Below are positions 1 through 12,122 of a DNA stretch of 64,000 bases, in pieces; the first letter of the stretch is position 1, and each line of letters starts with the position of its first letter. Position numbers and translations under genes: made by a program. Below the pieces are notes generated by a model that saw only the letters and a list, made by a program, of their open reading frames with translations, was not told where the DNA came from and ran no database searches. The DNA comes from Pseudoscleropodium purum (lineage: Eukaryota; Streptophyta; Bryopsida; Hypnales; Brachytheciaceae), in the NCBI GenBank assembly GCA_963969395.1, contig OZ017795.1:27571063-27635062 (forward strand), given 5' to 3'.

Positions 1-154
1 ACAAGGAAATTTGAGTGTAAAATCTTATTGACCATATTCATCCAAAGATGAAATGCAATAAATCAACACAATATTCACAAGACATGGTTGGGAGGAGATG
101 GATTGTATTTGAGCACAATGTAAATTTGTAATTTGTTATTGCTACTTTATAGTG

Positions 155-610
155 TATATTATAGTGACACTTTACACTTTGTGTCTCTATACATTGAGAT
201 TTTAAAGTTTATGATTGTAAAATTGTAAATTTTTTATTTGCAATCCCTCCCCCTCATCTTGTAATTTTTAGAAACCAACATAGTGACAATCAATATGGAA
301 CAATTCCTCCAATATCCGTATCTGGTACCCATATTCAATATTCATCATGTATCTGTATCAAGTATTGTATCTATATCCAGTTTTTGTATTCAATATTCAT
401 CTTGTATCCGTATTTGATATTGAATACATATTCGGTATTCATTTCATATTTCATATTTGGCCAGCTCAGATCAAATCTCACGAGATCAACAGCTTGTGAT
501 TTTTTGAAAAATCAATGACAATTTTGAAAGTAATCATTTTTAAAATTAAAAAAATGAATGGCCTATAAATATTTTGAGAGAAGGGGGGTGCAACTAATGC
601 AAACCAAGAT
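155..610 (+). repeat. Dispersed repeat family P, copy 1
   Basis: The segment starts with an imperfect palindrome (TAGTGACAC...GTGTCTCTA). It continues through a C-rich stretch near 244-256 and a degenerate array of TATCCGTATT-like words at 310-450. It then has a conserved block (AGATCAACAGCTTGTGATTT near 483) and ends in a G-rich stretch near 582. The same order of blocks occurs at 37,609-38,035, and in weaker form at 2,450-2,790 and 45,030-45,450. No coding capacity is visible. The C-rich left end and G-rich right end give it a loosely inverted character, but no transposase or clear target duplication was found. Confidence 0.65.
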
Positions 611-802
611 GGTACGCTTCTTTTCAATGGATAGTCATATAGGGCTACATACTAATTATTTACTTGTGGTCATTTACTTAATAGGAAAACACATGGAAAA
701 ATCTGTACAAATAATCCATGAATCAAACATTGGAACTAGTAAGCAAGTCTAACAAAGAATGTGGGATAATTCATCACAATCATGGATAATGTATCCATAT
801 AT

Positions 803-804
<2 letters not shown>

Positions 805-884
<80 letters not shown>
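805..884. repeat. (AT)n microsatellite
   Basis: An uninterrupted AT dinucleotide tract of about 80 bp. Its flanks are themselves inverted (TATCCATATATCC on the left, GGATATATG on the right), so the whole tract can form a long cruciform. Tyr-Ile repeat reading frames across it are artefacts of the dinucleotide. Confidence 0.95.
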
Positions 885-886
<2 letters not shown>

Positions 887-2449
887 ATATATGTACACCA
901 TATTTGTGTTGTACTTGTAGATGCGCTTATATATTGAAAGGAGAAAAGGTGAATCTTTTTTTCTTTCATTTTTTTCCCATGATTTTAGGGATAAATGTGT
1001 GTTGTCAATTTTGGTTGCATAATACAAGACATCAATATTAAATTGATTTTGTTTGAAAGTTTTTCAAAGCACAAAAAACAATATCAATACTAATATAAGG
1101 TGAACCTCACCAATAATTTTTTTTATAGATACTATTCTAATTTAGAGGCATATTATAAAAGTTTTTAAGAATTTTCTTTTCCAAAATAATCAATTGTACA
1201 TTTAAATGGAGCAATCTTTTTATTAATTACATCAAACTAGTAAGTGGAAATTACTAGAGTTAGGTAATGAAAGTACCTAATACATCAATTTTATCATCTT
1301 GTTTTAAAACATAGAAGGCAATCTATCCCACCATTCATAAAATAGGATTTTAGAAATATAAATTTAAGTAAATCTTAACTAATCTCAATGAAGGACAAAG
1401 TTGATATTTTGTTTCCAAAATTTTAATTTTTATAAAAATAAGGCTTGGTAAATTGATGTCATGTAGATAGGGTGTCTTCTTGTAATGTTCAATGTACCAA
1501 AGATTGGTAGATTATTAGTTTATTGGTCTCTCTTTGCTTAAATATAAGAATTTAAGAACAAGATAATACTCTTTTATTCCACCGTAATGGTTATTTAGTA
1601 TGGTTAAACTATTTATCACAAGAACACACTACTCAATATTAGATGTTGTGGTGGCATTGTAGCATTTGTGGTGTGTTGGGGTGATATTGATTAAGTAATC
1701 ACACTAATTTTTATACTAAGCAATATACATATATTTTTCAATTTTAGGATGTATTTGTCTTTTGGTATAAACAGTACATGATAAATTGCCATATATGTAT
1801 ATATAATTAAAAAAGGGTAAGTGGATTTATTTCTCACATAAGCATAAAAAATGATTAATAGACAAATATGATGGGGGATGTAGAACTTTGTAATGTAGAG
1901 GATCAAATAGACTTTGCATCCTTTCAAACTTTGACAACTAATTGTCTCTTAATTTTTAAGTATATAAGGCTAGTAAATATGGGTGTCTCTCTTTGTGTAC
2001 TTGTGTATTTTTTTAGGCAATGTAAATGTTGAATTGCCTCAACAAATTCTATAAATTGTGAATGCCAACGATTGGCTAGTTGGGAGTAGTTTACTTTGTA
2101 AGCCAAGGATTGATAAGTTCTGAATTGTCAAATTGATAGTGTAATAGAGAATATTTGTAATGATCATAGATTGGCAATTAAACAAGTGATTTGTCTATTG
2201 TGTGATTTACTATGTCGAGTATATTAATATCCAAAAGATGTTTGCATCTTTTGGGTACATAGTTGACAAATTGACAAAGAGTCAATTTGAGATGATTTTT
2301 TTGGTCAAATAGTCATAAATTGTCAATTACCAATGGGGATATACATGGCATTATCCCATTGGTTGTTGAGCTTTTATAAAATTTCAACATGGGAAGTCCA
2401 CCCCAACTACGCATATTTATTTAGATGGAAAATTTATGGAACTTGCACA
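885..2449. other. AT-rich intergenic DNA, no gene seen
   Basis: Very AT-rich sequence with only short open frames rich in Ile, Tyr, Phe and Lys. No conserved protein motif, RNA gene or clear repeat boundary was recognised. Confidence 0.6.
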
Positions 2450-2790
2450 CCATATGGGATATATTTGTGGTTTGTGTTTGTGAATATATATGTATTCTAT
2501 ATTCTATATTCATATTTTGTGAGTGTATCCATATCTGTATCATGTATTTTGCAATCTAAAACCGTATCTATATTTTATATCCGTATCTTGTATTCTATAG
2601 CCATAATTATATATGTATTTTGTTTCCTAATATTCTTTATTAAAATTTGCATAATTAAAATTGTCTGTTCCATAAGGATCAATGACTTTAGTTTTTTAAG
2701 AAGATCAGTGGCATTTAGAGAGGTAGGGAATTTTTCCTGAACTTAGATAAATGATTTTTTATTTTTCCAAGGGAGAAGGGGGGAGGAATT
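2450..2790 (+). repeat. Dispersed repeat family P, degraded copy 2
   Basis: It has the TATTCTATATCCGTATC-type degenerate array (about 2,490-2,610), then a block with GGATCAATGACTTTAG and a purine-rich GGGAGAAGGGGGGAGG end near 2,770. This is the block order seen at 155-610. The C-rich left end is not recognisable, so this is probably a truncated or strongly diverged copy. Confidence 0.45.
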
Positions 2791-5449
2791 GAAATGCAAA
2801 CATCATGTTTGCATGTTTTTGATACACAATCTAAATTTATGTGAGAGGGTTTTCATGTAGCCATATATTGGCAAATTGTCAAGCAATAAGAATTTCATCA
2901 AGAAGTACATATCTAGCTTGGATTATAAATTGGTTGTAAATTGATCATGAAAGTTGTTAGAAGTTGTATGGCAAATGGACATAAAATGTGAACTGGAAGA
3001 AGGATTTTTATGGACTAGGTGGAATTGATTTTTTGAGTTAATTGTCTTACCAATTGTGAGACTATTTGTTGTTTGAATTGAATATGAATTAGAACTAGAG
3101 TGTATAATTGCAATTATTTGGAATAATTGTCTATGAATTAAAGTTAAATTTATAAGTGTGTAATTGTTTTGAGTGGTTATCAATCAACTGGTTTGATTGA
3201 AGGTATAAGACAATTGAACAAATAATTTATAATGCTTCATGGAGACTATGGTTGGGACATATTGACTTAGTATAGGAAAGTTATATAGCTGTGTATGGAA
3301 GTCAAATTAAAGAAGTTGTCATCATATGACCATGTTATATAGACTAAAATGATCAAATTGACATTATTAATAAAGCTGACATATGTTTCTAGCATTGAAA
3401 CAAGGAAATCTATTTAGCTTAACAATGTAAAAGACTAATAGATATAGGAATTGTTTCATATTCCATAGCACAAATTCATACACATCTAATAGACTAAACC
3501 AAAGTAATTGTGACAAATTATTTAGCTTGTTTGAGTTAATTAATTTGTAAATTTTTTTTTCATATGAGTCATGTACAATGGTGAAGGTCAAATTGCCAAA
3601 TACATTTGTACAATTGGACGAATTGAGTTATATAGTAAGAGAGAATAGAGTCAATTGTAGCATCAATTGAATTAAGACTAATATAGAACAATCTATTAAG
3701 GTCAAAAGACTTATGATAGACACCTAGGAAATGACTCCATTTAAGAGGGGGTTCAATAAGTGAAAGTTGGGCCACTATCAATGTCTTAATTAACACTAAT
3801 AGAGTGATTATTGATCTTAATAGGAACTTTCAACTTTTTAGAGTAAAGTCATTGTAGGAAGTGACTTTTATAGGTGTCTACATTAAGAAATATTGTGAAT
3901 GCTTTAAGTGAGTAAGATGAGCATCATTGGTACACTTTTTGTTGGTTTGGAGTTTTGGGCCATGATAAGTAGCACACTTCAAAAATTCCTAACAAATTCA
4001 TATTTTGTTGAAAAAATACAATTTCAATTGTTCTCTTTTGTTTCTCACACTTGTCTATATGTAGAATTTTAAAAATACGACAATGGCATGAAGGTAAATT
4101 CCTAAATCTGATTGCAATGGGTTGTTAATTTTTTTTGATCATGCACAATCTTGTATTGGTCATAAAAACATAATATATCTATGGTATGTGGACAAATTGC
4201 ATGGCTTGTTGGAATTAAAGTGAGAGAAGGGAAGATTAAGGATCAAATGGAGTAAAATAAGTAATTTGTACATATTAAATTCTAAACCTCATGCTTAGCA
4301 TAAAAGAGACAAATTGCTATAGCTTACAAAACTTTTTGAAATATATCAAAATTGGAATTAGGCTAATAAAATAATTTACAAAGAAGATTGAACAAAGTTG
4401 ACCAAAATTAAAGGATGGAAATAAAAGAAATTACTATAAATATTACATATGTATAAACTAGCATTTTCCTTAAGTTGATAGAGTCATACATTACATTGAT
4501 TAGTTAGCCAAACTTGAGAAATTATTTTTAGGCCTATTGACATTAGTTTAGGACAATAATGGCATCCATTTGTCAATAGCATATGGGTTGGACTATGAGG
4601 GAAAGGAATTCAAGAGTGTTTGAGCATTAAAAGGGAATTACCAACAAATACCTTACAAAAGTCTAATTGAATCATTATTCTACCTTTTAAAGTGACCTTA
4701 ATCAGAAAATGATAGACTAATTGACCTTTCCAACCCAAAACTCTATAAAAAAGGATTCCTTGGGTTTTATTTTTTAGGGCAAAATTTAACTTATAAGCAA
4801 TTACTTACCCATACTAAATAGCAATTTGTTGTAGCTATTATAAAGGACACTTTGACTTGCTTAATAATTTGCAATGCAATATATTTTGACTTGCTTAATT
4901 ATGTTATATAAAATATATATTAAAACTCATTTAAAATATGGCCTTTAATCTTTACAATGGAATGCCACTAACTTTACACATAGTTCAATATGGGCATAAA
5001 TTAATAATGTCTTTAGTGAATGGTTAAAAGTATTTTTTAAGATGATTCAAAGATACAGTACTATAAGTGAAGAACAAAGTTAGCAGGAAGTCACGACATC
5101 TTTCAATGGCAAATTATTTTTTTGATAAAGTTTGGCATTTGATAAAAATAGAAGTTTTTTTTGTAAGATCCTTTCTTCCTCTAAACAAAATTTTTGTTTT
5201 GTAGAAGAAAAAAATTCCAAAAGTTTTGGTATCTGTTTAGTCATTTTTTTATTAGTCTTGTCCTACAACTTCTATAAATGACACATTAAGATTATTCAAA
5301 TTTCCAACATAAATTTCAAAATTCATAAAACATACAAAAAATTTCACCAAAGATGTAATTTTCTTTTGAATTTTGATGGTTTTTAATTTTTGTCTAAGGA
5401 AAAAAGACCTCTACTAAATTGTAATTTTAAATCTATCTTTGCACATCAA
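2791..5449. other. AT-rich intergenic DNA, no gene seen
   Basis: Gene-free AT-rich sequence. Open frames are short and show no conserved motifs. No RNA gene was recognised. Confidence 0.55.
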
Positions 5450-6290
5450 CTTAACTCCTATAGAACCATTGATGAGTCTTTTCTTTGTCAATTTTTTTTT
5501 AAAATGCCATTTCTGTTACAAATAGCAAAAAACTTTGAACGTTTTTTTTTGCACCTGTAACTATAGGATCTACAATGCACTACATTAGTATGAAAATGTA
5601 TAGAAGAAATTTTCAAAATGTTGTACATATAGATTGCAAGATATAATTGCATTAAAATAAAACAAAAACCAAGTATTTTTACACCTTAGATGACTAGATT
5701 ATTTGACTTTGAATCTTTTTAACTTAAATTTGTTGCACTAAAAATTTTGAATTAAATTTTTTTCATCATGAAGAATTGAATTGAGGCTCTGCAAAATAAA
5801 ATTTAATAAAAAAAATATTTTTATTCTTAAAATAATTGTTAAGTAGAACTAGGTTCAAAATAGAAGGAGAAATTGAATTGTTAATATCTCTATTGTGAAA
5901 ATTGAATCCTATACAATATTTACAATAGAAGGTGCTATGATTGTCTAAAAAACAAAATGCTCTGTAACTTTCACATCACTAATCCAAATGGAAAAAATCA
6001 AAGCTTTCTATGCACTAGGCAAAAATGAGATCTATAAGAAATAAAGATTATTTTTTTTTTCAAGTTTTGGTGAATTTCTTTTGTTGCTTGTTGAGGTGAA
6101 AATTGTGCTTAGGATGACAATACTTTTGCTACTAGGAACCAATTGAAATAAAAATAATATTCCCAATAAGTTAATGAATTTTTGAATCTTCAAAAAAAGT
6201 CTAAAAATCACAATGAAAATTGAGATTGTAGGAACCACCCTAAAATATATTTTGCCCCTACGGGCACTTTTGTCCATTAGGAGTTTAAAC
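5450..6290 (-). mobile_element. Family T element (TTAACCCCTAAA ends), inverted copy
   Basis: Read on the minus strand, this segment aligns by eye along most of its length with 59,380-60,250 and 19,790-20,730. Shared blocks include the terminal TCCTAATGGACAAAAGTGCC region, TTTTATTTCAATTGGTTCCTAG, CATTTGGATTAGTGATGTGAAAG, ATCTTGCAATCTATA and AGATCCTATAGTTA-like words. No transposase frame is present. I infer a non-autonomous element; its exact ends are uncertain by tens of bases. Confidence 0.6.
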
Positions 6291-7089
6291 AATGAATGTT
6301 AGATGAATGGATTTAGAGATTCCACCATACAACTACATTGATTTACTTTGATAGTAAAGGGGAGAAACTAATTTTACCAACAAAATAATCAATCCTACAA
6401 AATTTTAATTTTTGGAAAAATTGGTAAATATAGTAAGCTTTCTTTCAACTTGTACTACTTCAAAATATCACATAGGGTAGGATTGGCACTAGTTTATCAA
6501 AGATTTTTTTCCTAGGAAAAAACTTTGACAAATGCTAAAAATAGAAAAACTTTACATAAATCACTTTTGAATGCATAATTTAAAAAATAATAATTTTCCA
6601 AATTTTTTGACATTTATTTTTAAAATTATTTTCTACTAGACCTGCCCTACAAATATGGTAGTTTGACTTTAATAATATAGTGATACTAAGTTGTATGTAG
6701 ACAGACCTACAATTGACATTAATTAAAGTTGATCATAGTTACTACTATTAGATATAATTTTTTTATTAGATCTTATTAACAATTGAAAGGGGATTCCAAT
6801 ACACTTTTATTAACACACATTATTTGGACATGACATAAATAAGTTATGAATTTTCAAAGTGTTATCCCTTGGAATTCTAAAATCTAACAATGGCCCCTCT
6901 TGTAGACATTAATATTTTAATTATGTACATTTTGTATCATCAATATGTAGAAAAAATTAAAGATTTTTAGTTGAAATGTAGATGTCTTATGTGAAGTAGT
7001 ATCAACCTTTAAACAATGCCTTCTAAGACCTTATATTCAACTCAAATATTCTTTGCTCAATATGCTCTATTTTTTTCGCTAAATATGAG
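6291..7089. other. AT-rich intergenic DNA with repeat fragment
   Basis: No gene seen. At about 6,785-6,870 there is a copy of a short dispersed block (AAAGGGGATTCCAATRCAC followed about 30 bp later by ATTTGGA and then AAGTTATGA). The block recurs at 8,445-8,530 inside COX15 intron 1 and at 30,905-31,000. Confidence 0.5.
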
Positions 7090-7420
7090 TGAAATTTTTT
7101 AATTTTATTTTTCAAAGATGAAATGACACGTCTTCTACATTTCCTAAAATTTTCAATATTTTTGATGAAAATTTTCAATTATAATTATGAATTCACAAAG
7201 AATAAGTAAAAAAATTATTATCAAATACAAAAATGTGTTAAAAATATGAAAATTTCACCATTGCCACTATATTATAATATAGAAGATTATGATGTAACCT
7301 AAATGTTCATGTCATTCTATAATTAAAAAATTAATAAGCTATAGTTATAGGTCAAAAGTTCAAATTGCAATAAAATATGCAATTTTAGGTATTTTTCAAA
7401 TTTTCGAATTTAAGTTGAAA
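7090..7420 (+). repeat. Family L long terminal inverted repeat, solitary copy
   Basis: It aligns by eye with the left arm of the 21,985-23,875 element and, inverted, with its right arm and with 57,425-57,680. Shared words include GAAAATTTTCAATTATAATT-like AT-rich sequence, GTAACCTAAATGTTCATGTCATTCTATAA (counterpart of GTATAACATCATGGTATAAA...), and AAGTTCAAATTGCAATAAAATATGCAA. No partner arm is evident to the right, where COX15 begins, so it looks like a solitary arm. Confidence 0.45.
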
Positions 7421-7639
7421 TAAGACTTATTAATGCTTCATTTAAGTAGTTGGACTCAAATCCCCAAAAGATCATTTCAATGTCTATTATTTAAATTAAG
7501 ATCATCTTTTGTCATCCGTCCATTCTTTTAGCATCTTTCTATGTAGAGATGTCAATAATACCTCCACAAAGAAATTTCCTCTTGCCATCCACTTGAGAGA
7601 CATTCAAGAACTCTCAAGAAAAATATTGGATGAAAAATC

Positions 7640-8017
7640 TCAGTCCTTCATCCAGAATTTTGCATCCGAAACCATCCAGAAGCCAACTTCAATTCGCGAC
7701 GTGGCACCAAGAGGAGAGTCCAAGTCGACCCCCACGGTGACAGGGGAACTCATTCCGGCGTCTAAGACCGAATTAGGGTTCCAGTCCCTCTGCTCCCTTC
7801 CATGATGTCTCGCTTCCTTGCATTCCTCTAGGGTCCGTACCTGATCGAAGTCTCTATCCATGTTCTCCTTTCCATTCCTTTCCTGTTTTTGTTTGAAATA
7901 TGTCAATTCACGAGAGCAGAACAAATCCGATCTCGTTTGAGAGGATTGCGGCCTCATTTGGGACAAATCCGGGCTTCTTTTGAGTGAGTTTGGTGGACTT
8001 GCCATCCGATCGAAGTA
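7640..8017 (+). promoter_or_regulatory. COX15 promoter / 5' UTR region
   Basis: Base composition rises sharply from AT-rich intergenic DNA to about half GC near 7,670, just upstream of the COX15 start codon. The open frames on either strand here carry no conserved motif. I interpret the segment as promoter plus 5' leader. No clear TATA box was identified, so the transcription start is unknown. Confidence 0.5.
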
Positions 8018-11000
8018 ATGCAGGGGGCTCGGGTGCTGGCCCGTGCTCTGGCAGCGGCAGGTCGCCAGCGTCTCTTGGTCCCTACAAAGCTTGGTGCGAG
8101 ACAGGAGGAATTTGCAGAAATTTTAGGATCCAGTGCTCACCAATGGCGGAGATCGGCTTGCCGGGATATGATGGGAGCTGCGAGGGTTTATTCGTTGACG
8201 TCGTCGTCTCTGTTTCCGAAGGTATAGGATTTTACGATTTGGTTTGTGTTTTCTGGCATAGTTCTGGTTCGGTTGTCAACTTCCCGAGTTTCAGCTTCCG
8301 AATGTAGTTCTGGTTTTGGTGAAGGAAGATTGAGAGGGGAGTTCGTCAGATTGATACTGTTTTTGGAATCAGACAGGGAGCGATGTGCACTGATATAGGT
8401 TCATTTAGTAGAGTAGGTAGCAATTCTTAAATATTCTTATTTGCTAATCAAAGGGGATTCCAATGCACCATAGAATTTGTTATTTGGATACCACTTGCAA
8501 AAGTTATGAGGGTTCAAAGTTTCATCGGTTGATGATCTATAAGTAGCACTAGTTTTGTTGACGTGGTGTACATTCTCAAAATCAGTACAAGGGTGCTTTT
8601 CATTTTCAATTAAATAGGTATCGCTGTTAGGTGTGGTTCTCTTGCCCAGCTTTCAATGCAGCGTTTTTTTTTTTCTGGTATCGGCGTTCAGCAAAACTGT
8701 TACTCCGTTTTGAATAGCTTGGATTAGGTTTTATTCCGGACTCATATGCCACTTCAATAACTAGCAATGCACGGTACTGTTTTGACCTTACGAATTTCGT
8801 AAACTGAGGACGAAGTCATTGTATCGGAAATGCATCGCTCATATCTCATTCTCACTTTACTTCTCTTGATACCTCAATACCGATCTAATCGGTGTTCAGT
8901 GTGTATTGGTTTTAGTATTTTTTGCATTGCTCGTTGATTTGTGGTGTGCAGGAACGTTTTTATTGTACTACGAATGCTCTTACAGAAACCTCCTTGTGCA
9001 GGCTGCCAGATTTACCAGTCGTGATTGCCGGAAGTTTTCAATTTCAATAGGAGCTGGATCGGTTAAGGAGATGGTTTCTCTCGTGAAAGGAGGTGTGGTC
9101 AATCAAAAGAGAGTTGGAACATGGCTTTTTGGTTGTACTGGATGGGTATTTAGCATGGTGGTACTAGGAGGGATTACGCGTCTCACTAGATCTGGACTAT
9201 CAATGACGGATTGGAAGTTTGTGGGAAGTTTACCGCCTCTGACGGAGGAGCAGTGGCAAATGGAATTCTTGAAATATCAATCGTCTCCAGAGTACAGGCG
9301 GTGAGTCTCCTTATATCTTCTGTAAGTTCTTCAATGAACAGAAAGTCATGCTCTTTTGACTCGTGAAGCAAACTATGTAGTCTTGATTTAAACTGTAAAT
9401 TTATCAACCATACTTGTGAGATAGTGACTGTGTCAGTACTGTTGCTAGCCTTTCTTCGATTGTCGATTGCCGGTTTGGGGTGAGTTTTTAACCCCTAAAT
9501 ACCTAAAGATGCGCATTATCATACTTATACAATTTTCTTAAAGTTGATACAAAGGAGCAGATGTTGAGCAAGAGTTTAAGAAGTTACCCATACAATTGAA
9601 CTTGGAAAAATCTTTTCCAAATCAATATAGCAGTTTACACTTTAAAGACTCACCGAGGATAAATTTTGTACCTTTAGTTCATGCATTTGGTGAGAATTGG
9701 TAAAATTGTAAGCCTAACAACATGGCAGAATAACATGCAACATTTGGTATTTGAAGTCTTACAATTATTTTCAGATTTAATGAACATATTTTAAGAGAAA
9801 ATGTTATTCGTTGATTTTGAATTTTTGATAATCCAAAAGAACATGCGTTGGTGCTGCGATAACATCTTTAATATCTAGATCGATCTTGAGTCGATCGATA
9901 CATGATAATCATGACATTCAATCATGTCATGATATACTTGATATTCTAAGGAGCTTCTTATTGAATTTAAGCAATTGTTGAATGTGAAGAATTTGACTCT
10001 TTGTCCTTCACAGCATTTAGGGTTTAAGCAGTATCCTCTCTGCATGAACGTTGACAAGTGTTAGTCATGGTGCAGGGTGAACAAGGGGATGAGTCTCAAT
10101 GAATTCAAATTCATCTACTGGATGGAATACGCACATCGAATGTGGGGCCGAGCACTGGGTCTCGTTTTTGCTGGTCCTTTTGCCTACTTCGTGCTCAGGG
10201 GTTATATATCACAGCGACTTGGGTTAAGGCTATCTGCCTTAATGACCATGGGAGCGGCCCAAGGCTTTGTTGGGTGGTGGATGGTCAAAAGCGGTCTTGA
10301 GGTATTATCTTATGTCCTCGTCGAGTTCAATCACATGAAACGCACGCAATCGATGAGGACAATTTTCAGTGTTATTTGCTGTGATAAATGCATGAAATGT
10401 ATTTGCAGGAGCCGGAGACAGAGTATATACAACCAAGGGTGAGTCCGTACAGGCTTGCTGCGCACCTCACATCAGCCTTTGCCATTTATTCAGGTCTTTT
10501 CTGGACTGCCCTGTCAGTGGTATCCCCCTACCCAACTGTTTCTGGGGAAGCCGGTAGGGCTGCCATGAAGGTCCGACGGTTCGCAGTTCCAGTGGCAGCT
10601 ATTGTTGGTATAACTGCTATCTCGGGGGCTTTTGTAGCTGGAAATGATGCAGTAAGTTCTCTCCTTCTCCCCACATTGTGTGTTGGGATGGTTACCCGTA
10701 ACCCCTAAATGGCGGAGTGGTCTTGGATAATATTTAGATGTCCTATGACTTCAAATTTTATGAAGTTTTCACCAGAAGTGAAGATGTTTTAATTCAATTG
10801 TGTCCAAAAATAGAGAAGATGTCACGCAGGATGTGTAGGAATTATCTGAATGGTCAATTTCAATGGTTTTTATAGATCTCTGTCAAATCAATCTAGAAGC
10901 AATTTTGGATTGCTTTTAAATATTAATTGACAACACCCGATCGTTCCGTTAGGTGCATTCCTGTCATCTCCAATGTTAGCAATTGTTTTTCCTTCTTTCT

Positions 11001-12122
11001 GCTTTATTTTTACTCATTTTTTTCATTATCAGAACCAGTAATTGTTTGTAGCACTAATTTGTAATTGGATGTTGCAGGGACATGCATACAACACGTTTCC
11101 GAAAATGGGGGATCATTGGATTCCCGACGGATTGATGGACATGAAGCCCTTTTTCCGGAACTTTTTTGAGAACACAGCGACAGTCCAGGTGATTCTTCCG
11201 TTGTCCGTCATACTGCTTACACTCTAGTTTGCAGGGTCTTTTTGTTCAGTTGGTATACCAATAGGCCTTTTCGATTCAAGTACCACAATTGGATTCCTGG
11301 TCTTCTATATCCAATTTTTTTCTTCATTGTAGCCCTTCTTTGATTGTGACGCGTTTGGCCACTCCTGGTATTTCAGCTGGATCATCGCATATTGGCGACC
11401 ACTGCGTTAACGAGTATTGCAGTAATGTGGGTCGCTACTCGAAAGCTGCCTATAGATCCACGCATTCGGACTTTATTGAACGCCACTTTCGGAATGTCTG
11501 CTCTTCAGGTAACGTTCTTCTGCTTCTTTTTATTCTTGAAAAGTCTGAATTTTGAAGGTGCAGCTGGTCGGAAACTTCATTTAGTGGTTTTGACTTTCAT
11601 AGGCTATTGTAGTGTGTTTTAGTGGAGTTGAACTGGTTTGGGGAACTCTTAGACCACATCACGAAGAGAATCTCTCATGATTCATGAGGAGATCTGCTTA
11701 TAGTCACAGTGATCATGCGCAGGCCTCCCATGATTCGTAGGGAGGGCCTCCGTATGATCACTGTAACCACAAGGAGACATCCCCATGAATCATGAGGAAG
11801 ATTCCATTAATATTGTTGCTTGAAAGTCCTACACCAGTGTAATTGTATTGAAAATCCTGCTTCATTCTGAGAAGAACGTATGAACTTTGTAGTTTTCAAC
11901 CCCTTTTCTTATTGAATGTTGTGGAATCTGGCTTACGAACAGGTAACTTTGGGAATCTCAACGTTGTTGATGTACGTGCCGGTCTGGCTAGGAGCGGCCC
12001 ACCAAGCTGGTGCCCTCACTCTTTTTAGTATTATACTCAGCCTTGTGCATGCCGTGCGCCGGCCATTGCCAGGATCCATGGCCGCAACAAAAATTTTCCG
12101 GACGAGCAAGGTTTCTTTATAA
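8018..12122 (+). CDS. COX15: COX15, mitochondrial heme A synthase (7 exons)
   Basis: Heme A synthase oxidises the C8 methyl of heme O to a formyl group, giving heme A for cytochrome c oxidase; family members are multi-spanning inner mitochondrial membrane proteins. Exons: 8018-8221, 9002-9300, 10076-10301, 10409-10651, 11078-11188, 11377-11508, 11943-12122. All introns are GT-AG and phases agree, giving 464 residues, close to plant COX15 length. The first ~95 residues are Arg/Ala/Ser-rich with few acids, like a mitochondrial presequence. Membrane segments begin with GTWLFGCTGWVFSMVVLGGI (107-126). Candidate heme-ligand histidines lie in EYAHRMWGR (H188), GHAYNTFPKMG (H326), LDHRILATT (H364) and GAAHQAGAL (H425). 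The start is the first ATG of the exon and is followed directly by the presequence-like region. The reading frame is intact. It is a single gene with no operon-like neighbours. The first exon is the least certain part, because it is not conserved. Confidence 0.93.
9486..10029. mobile_element. Possible small TIR element within COX15 intron 2
   Basis: The left side reads TTTTTAACCCCTAAATACC and the right side, reverse-complemented, reads TGCTTAAACCCTAAATGCTG. This is the terminal motif shared by family T elements elsewhere in the window. If real, it makes up most of intron 2 (9301-10075). The interior contains a perfect 10-bp inverted repeat (9908-9917 with 9924-9933) and an ATCGATC/GATCGAT pair just before it. 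No coding capacity. The boundaries are inferred from the end motifs alone. Confidence 0.3.
11668..11805 (+). ncRNA. Long hairpin in COX15 intron 6, miRNA-precursor-like
   Basis: The left arm (11,668-11,729) pairs with the right arm (11,740-11,805) around a 10-nt loop. Matching blocks include CTCATGATTCATG with CATGAATCATGAG, ACAGTGATCAT with ATGATCACTGT, and AGGCCTCCC with GGGAGGGCCT. By eye about 50 of 62 positions pair, with only small bulges. It lies inside the 434-nt intron 6 (11,509-11,942) in the sense strand of COX15, so it would be co-transcribed. It could be a miRNA or hairpin-siRNA precursor, or a foldback transposon relic. The structure is directly visible; the function is inferred. 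Confidence 0.5.

Noticed and set aside
736..1027. Two Tyr-Ile repeat frames
   Set aside because: Translation of the (AT)n microsatellite.
7640..8005. 121-codon minus-strand frame before COX15
   Set aside because: Lies antisense in the COX15 promoter/leader with no conserved motif.
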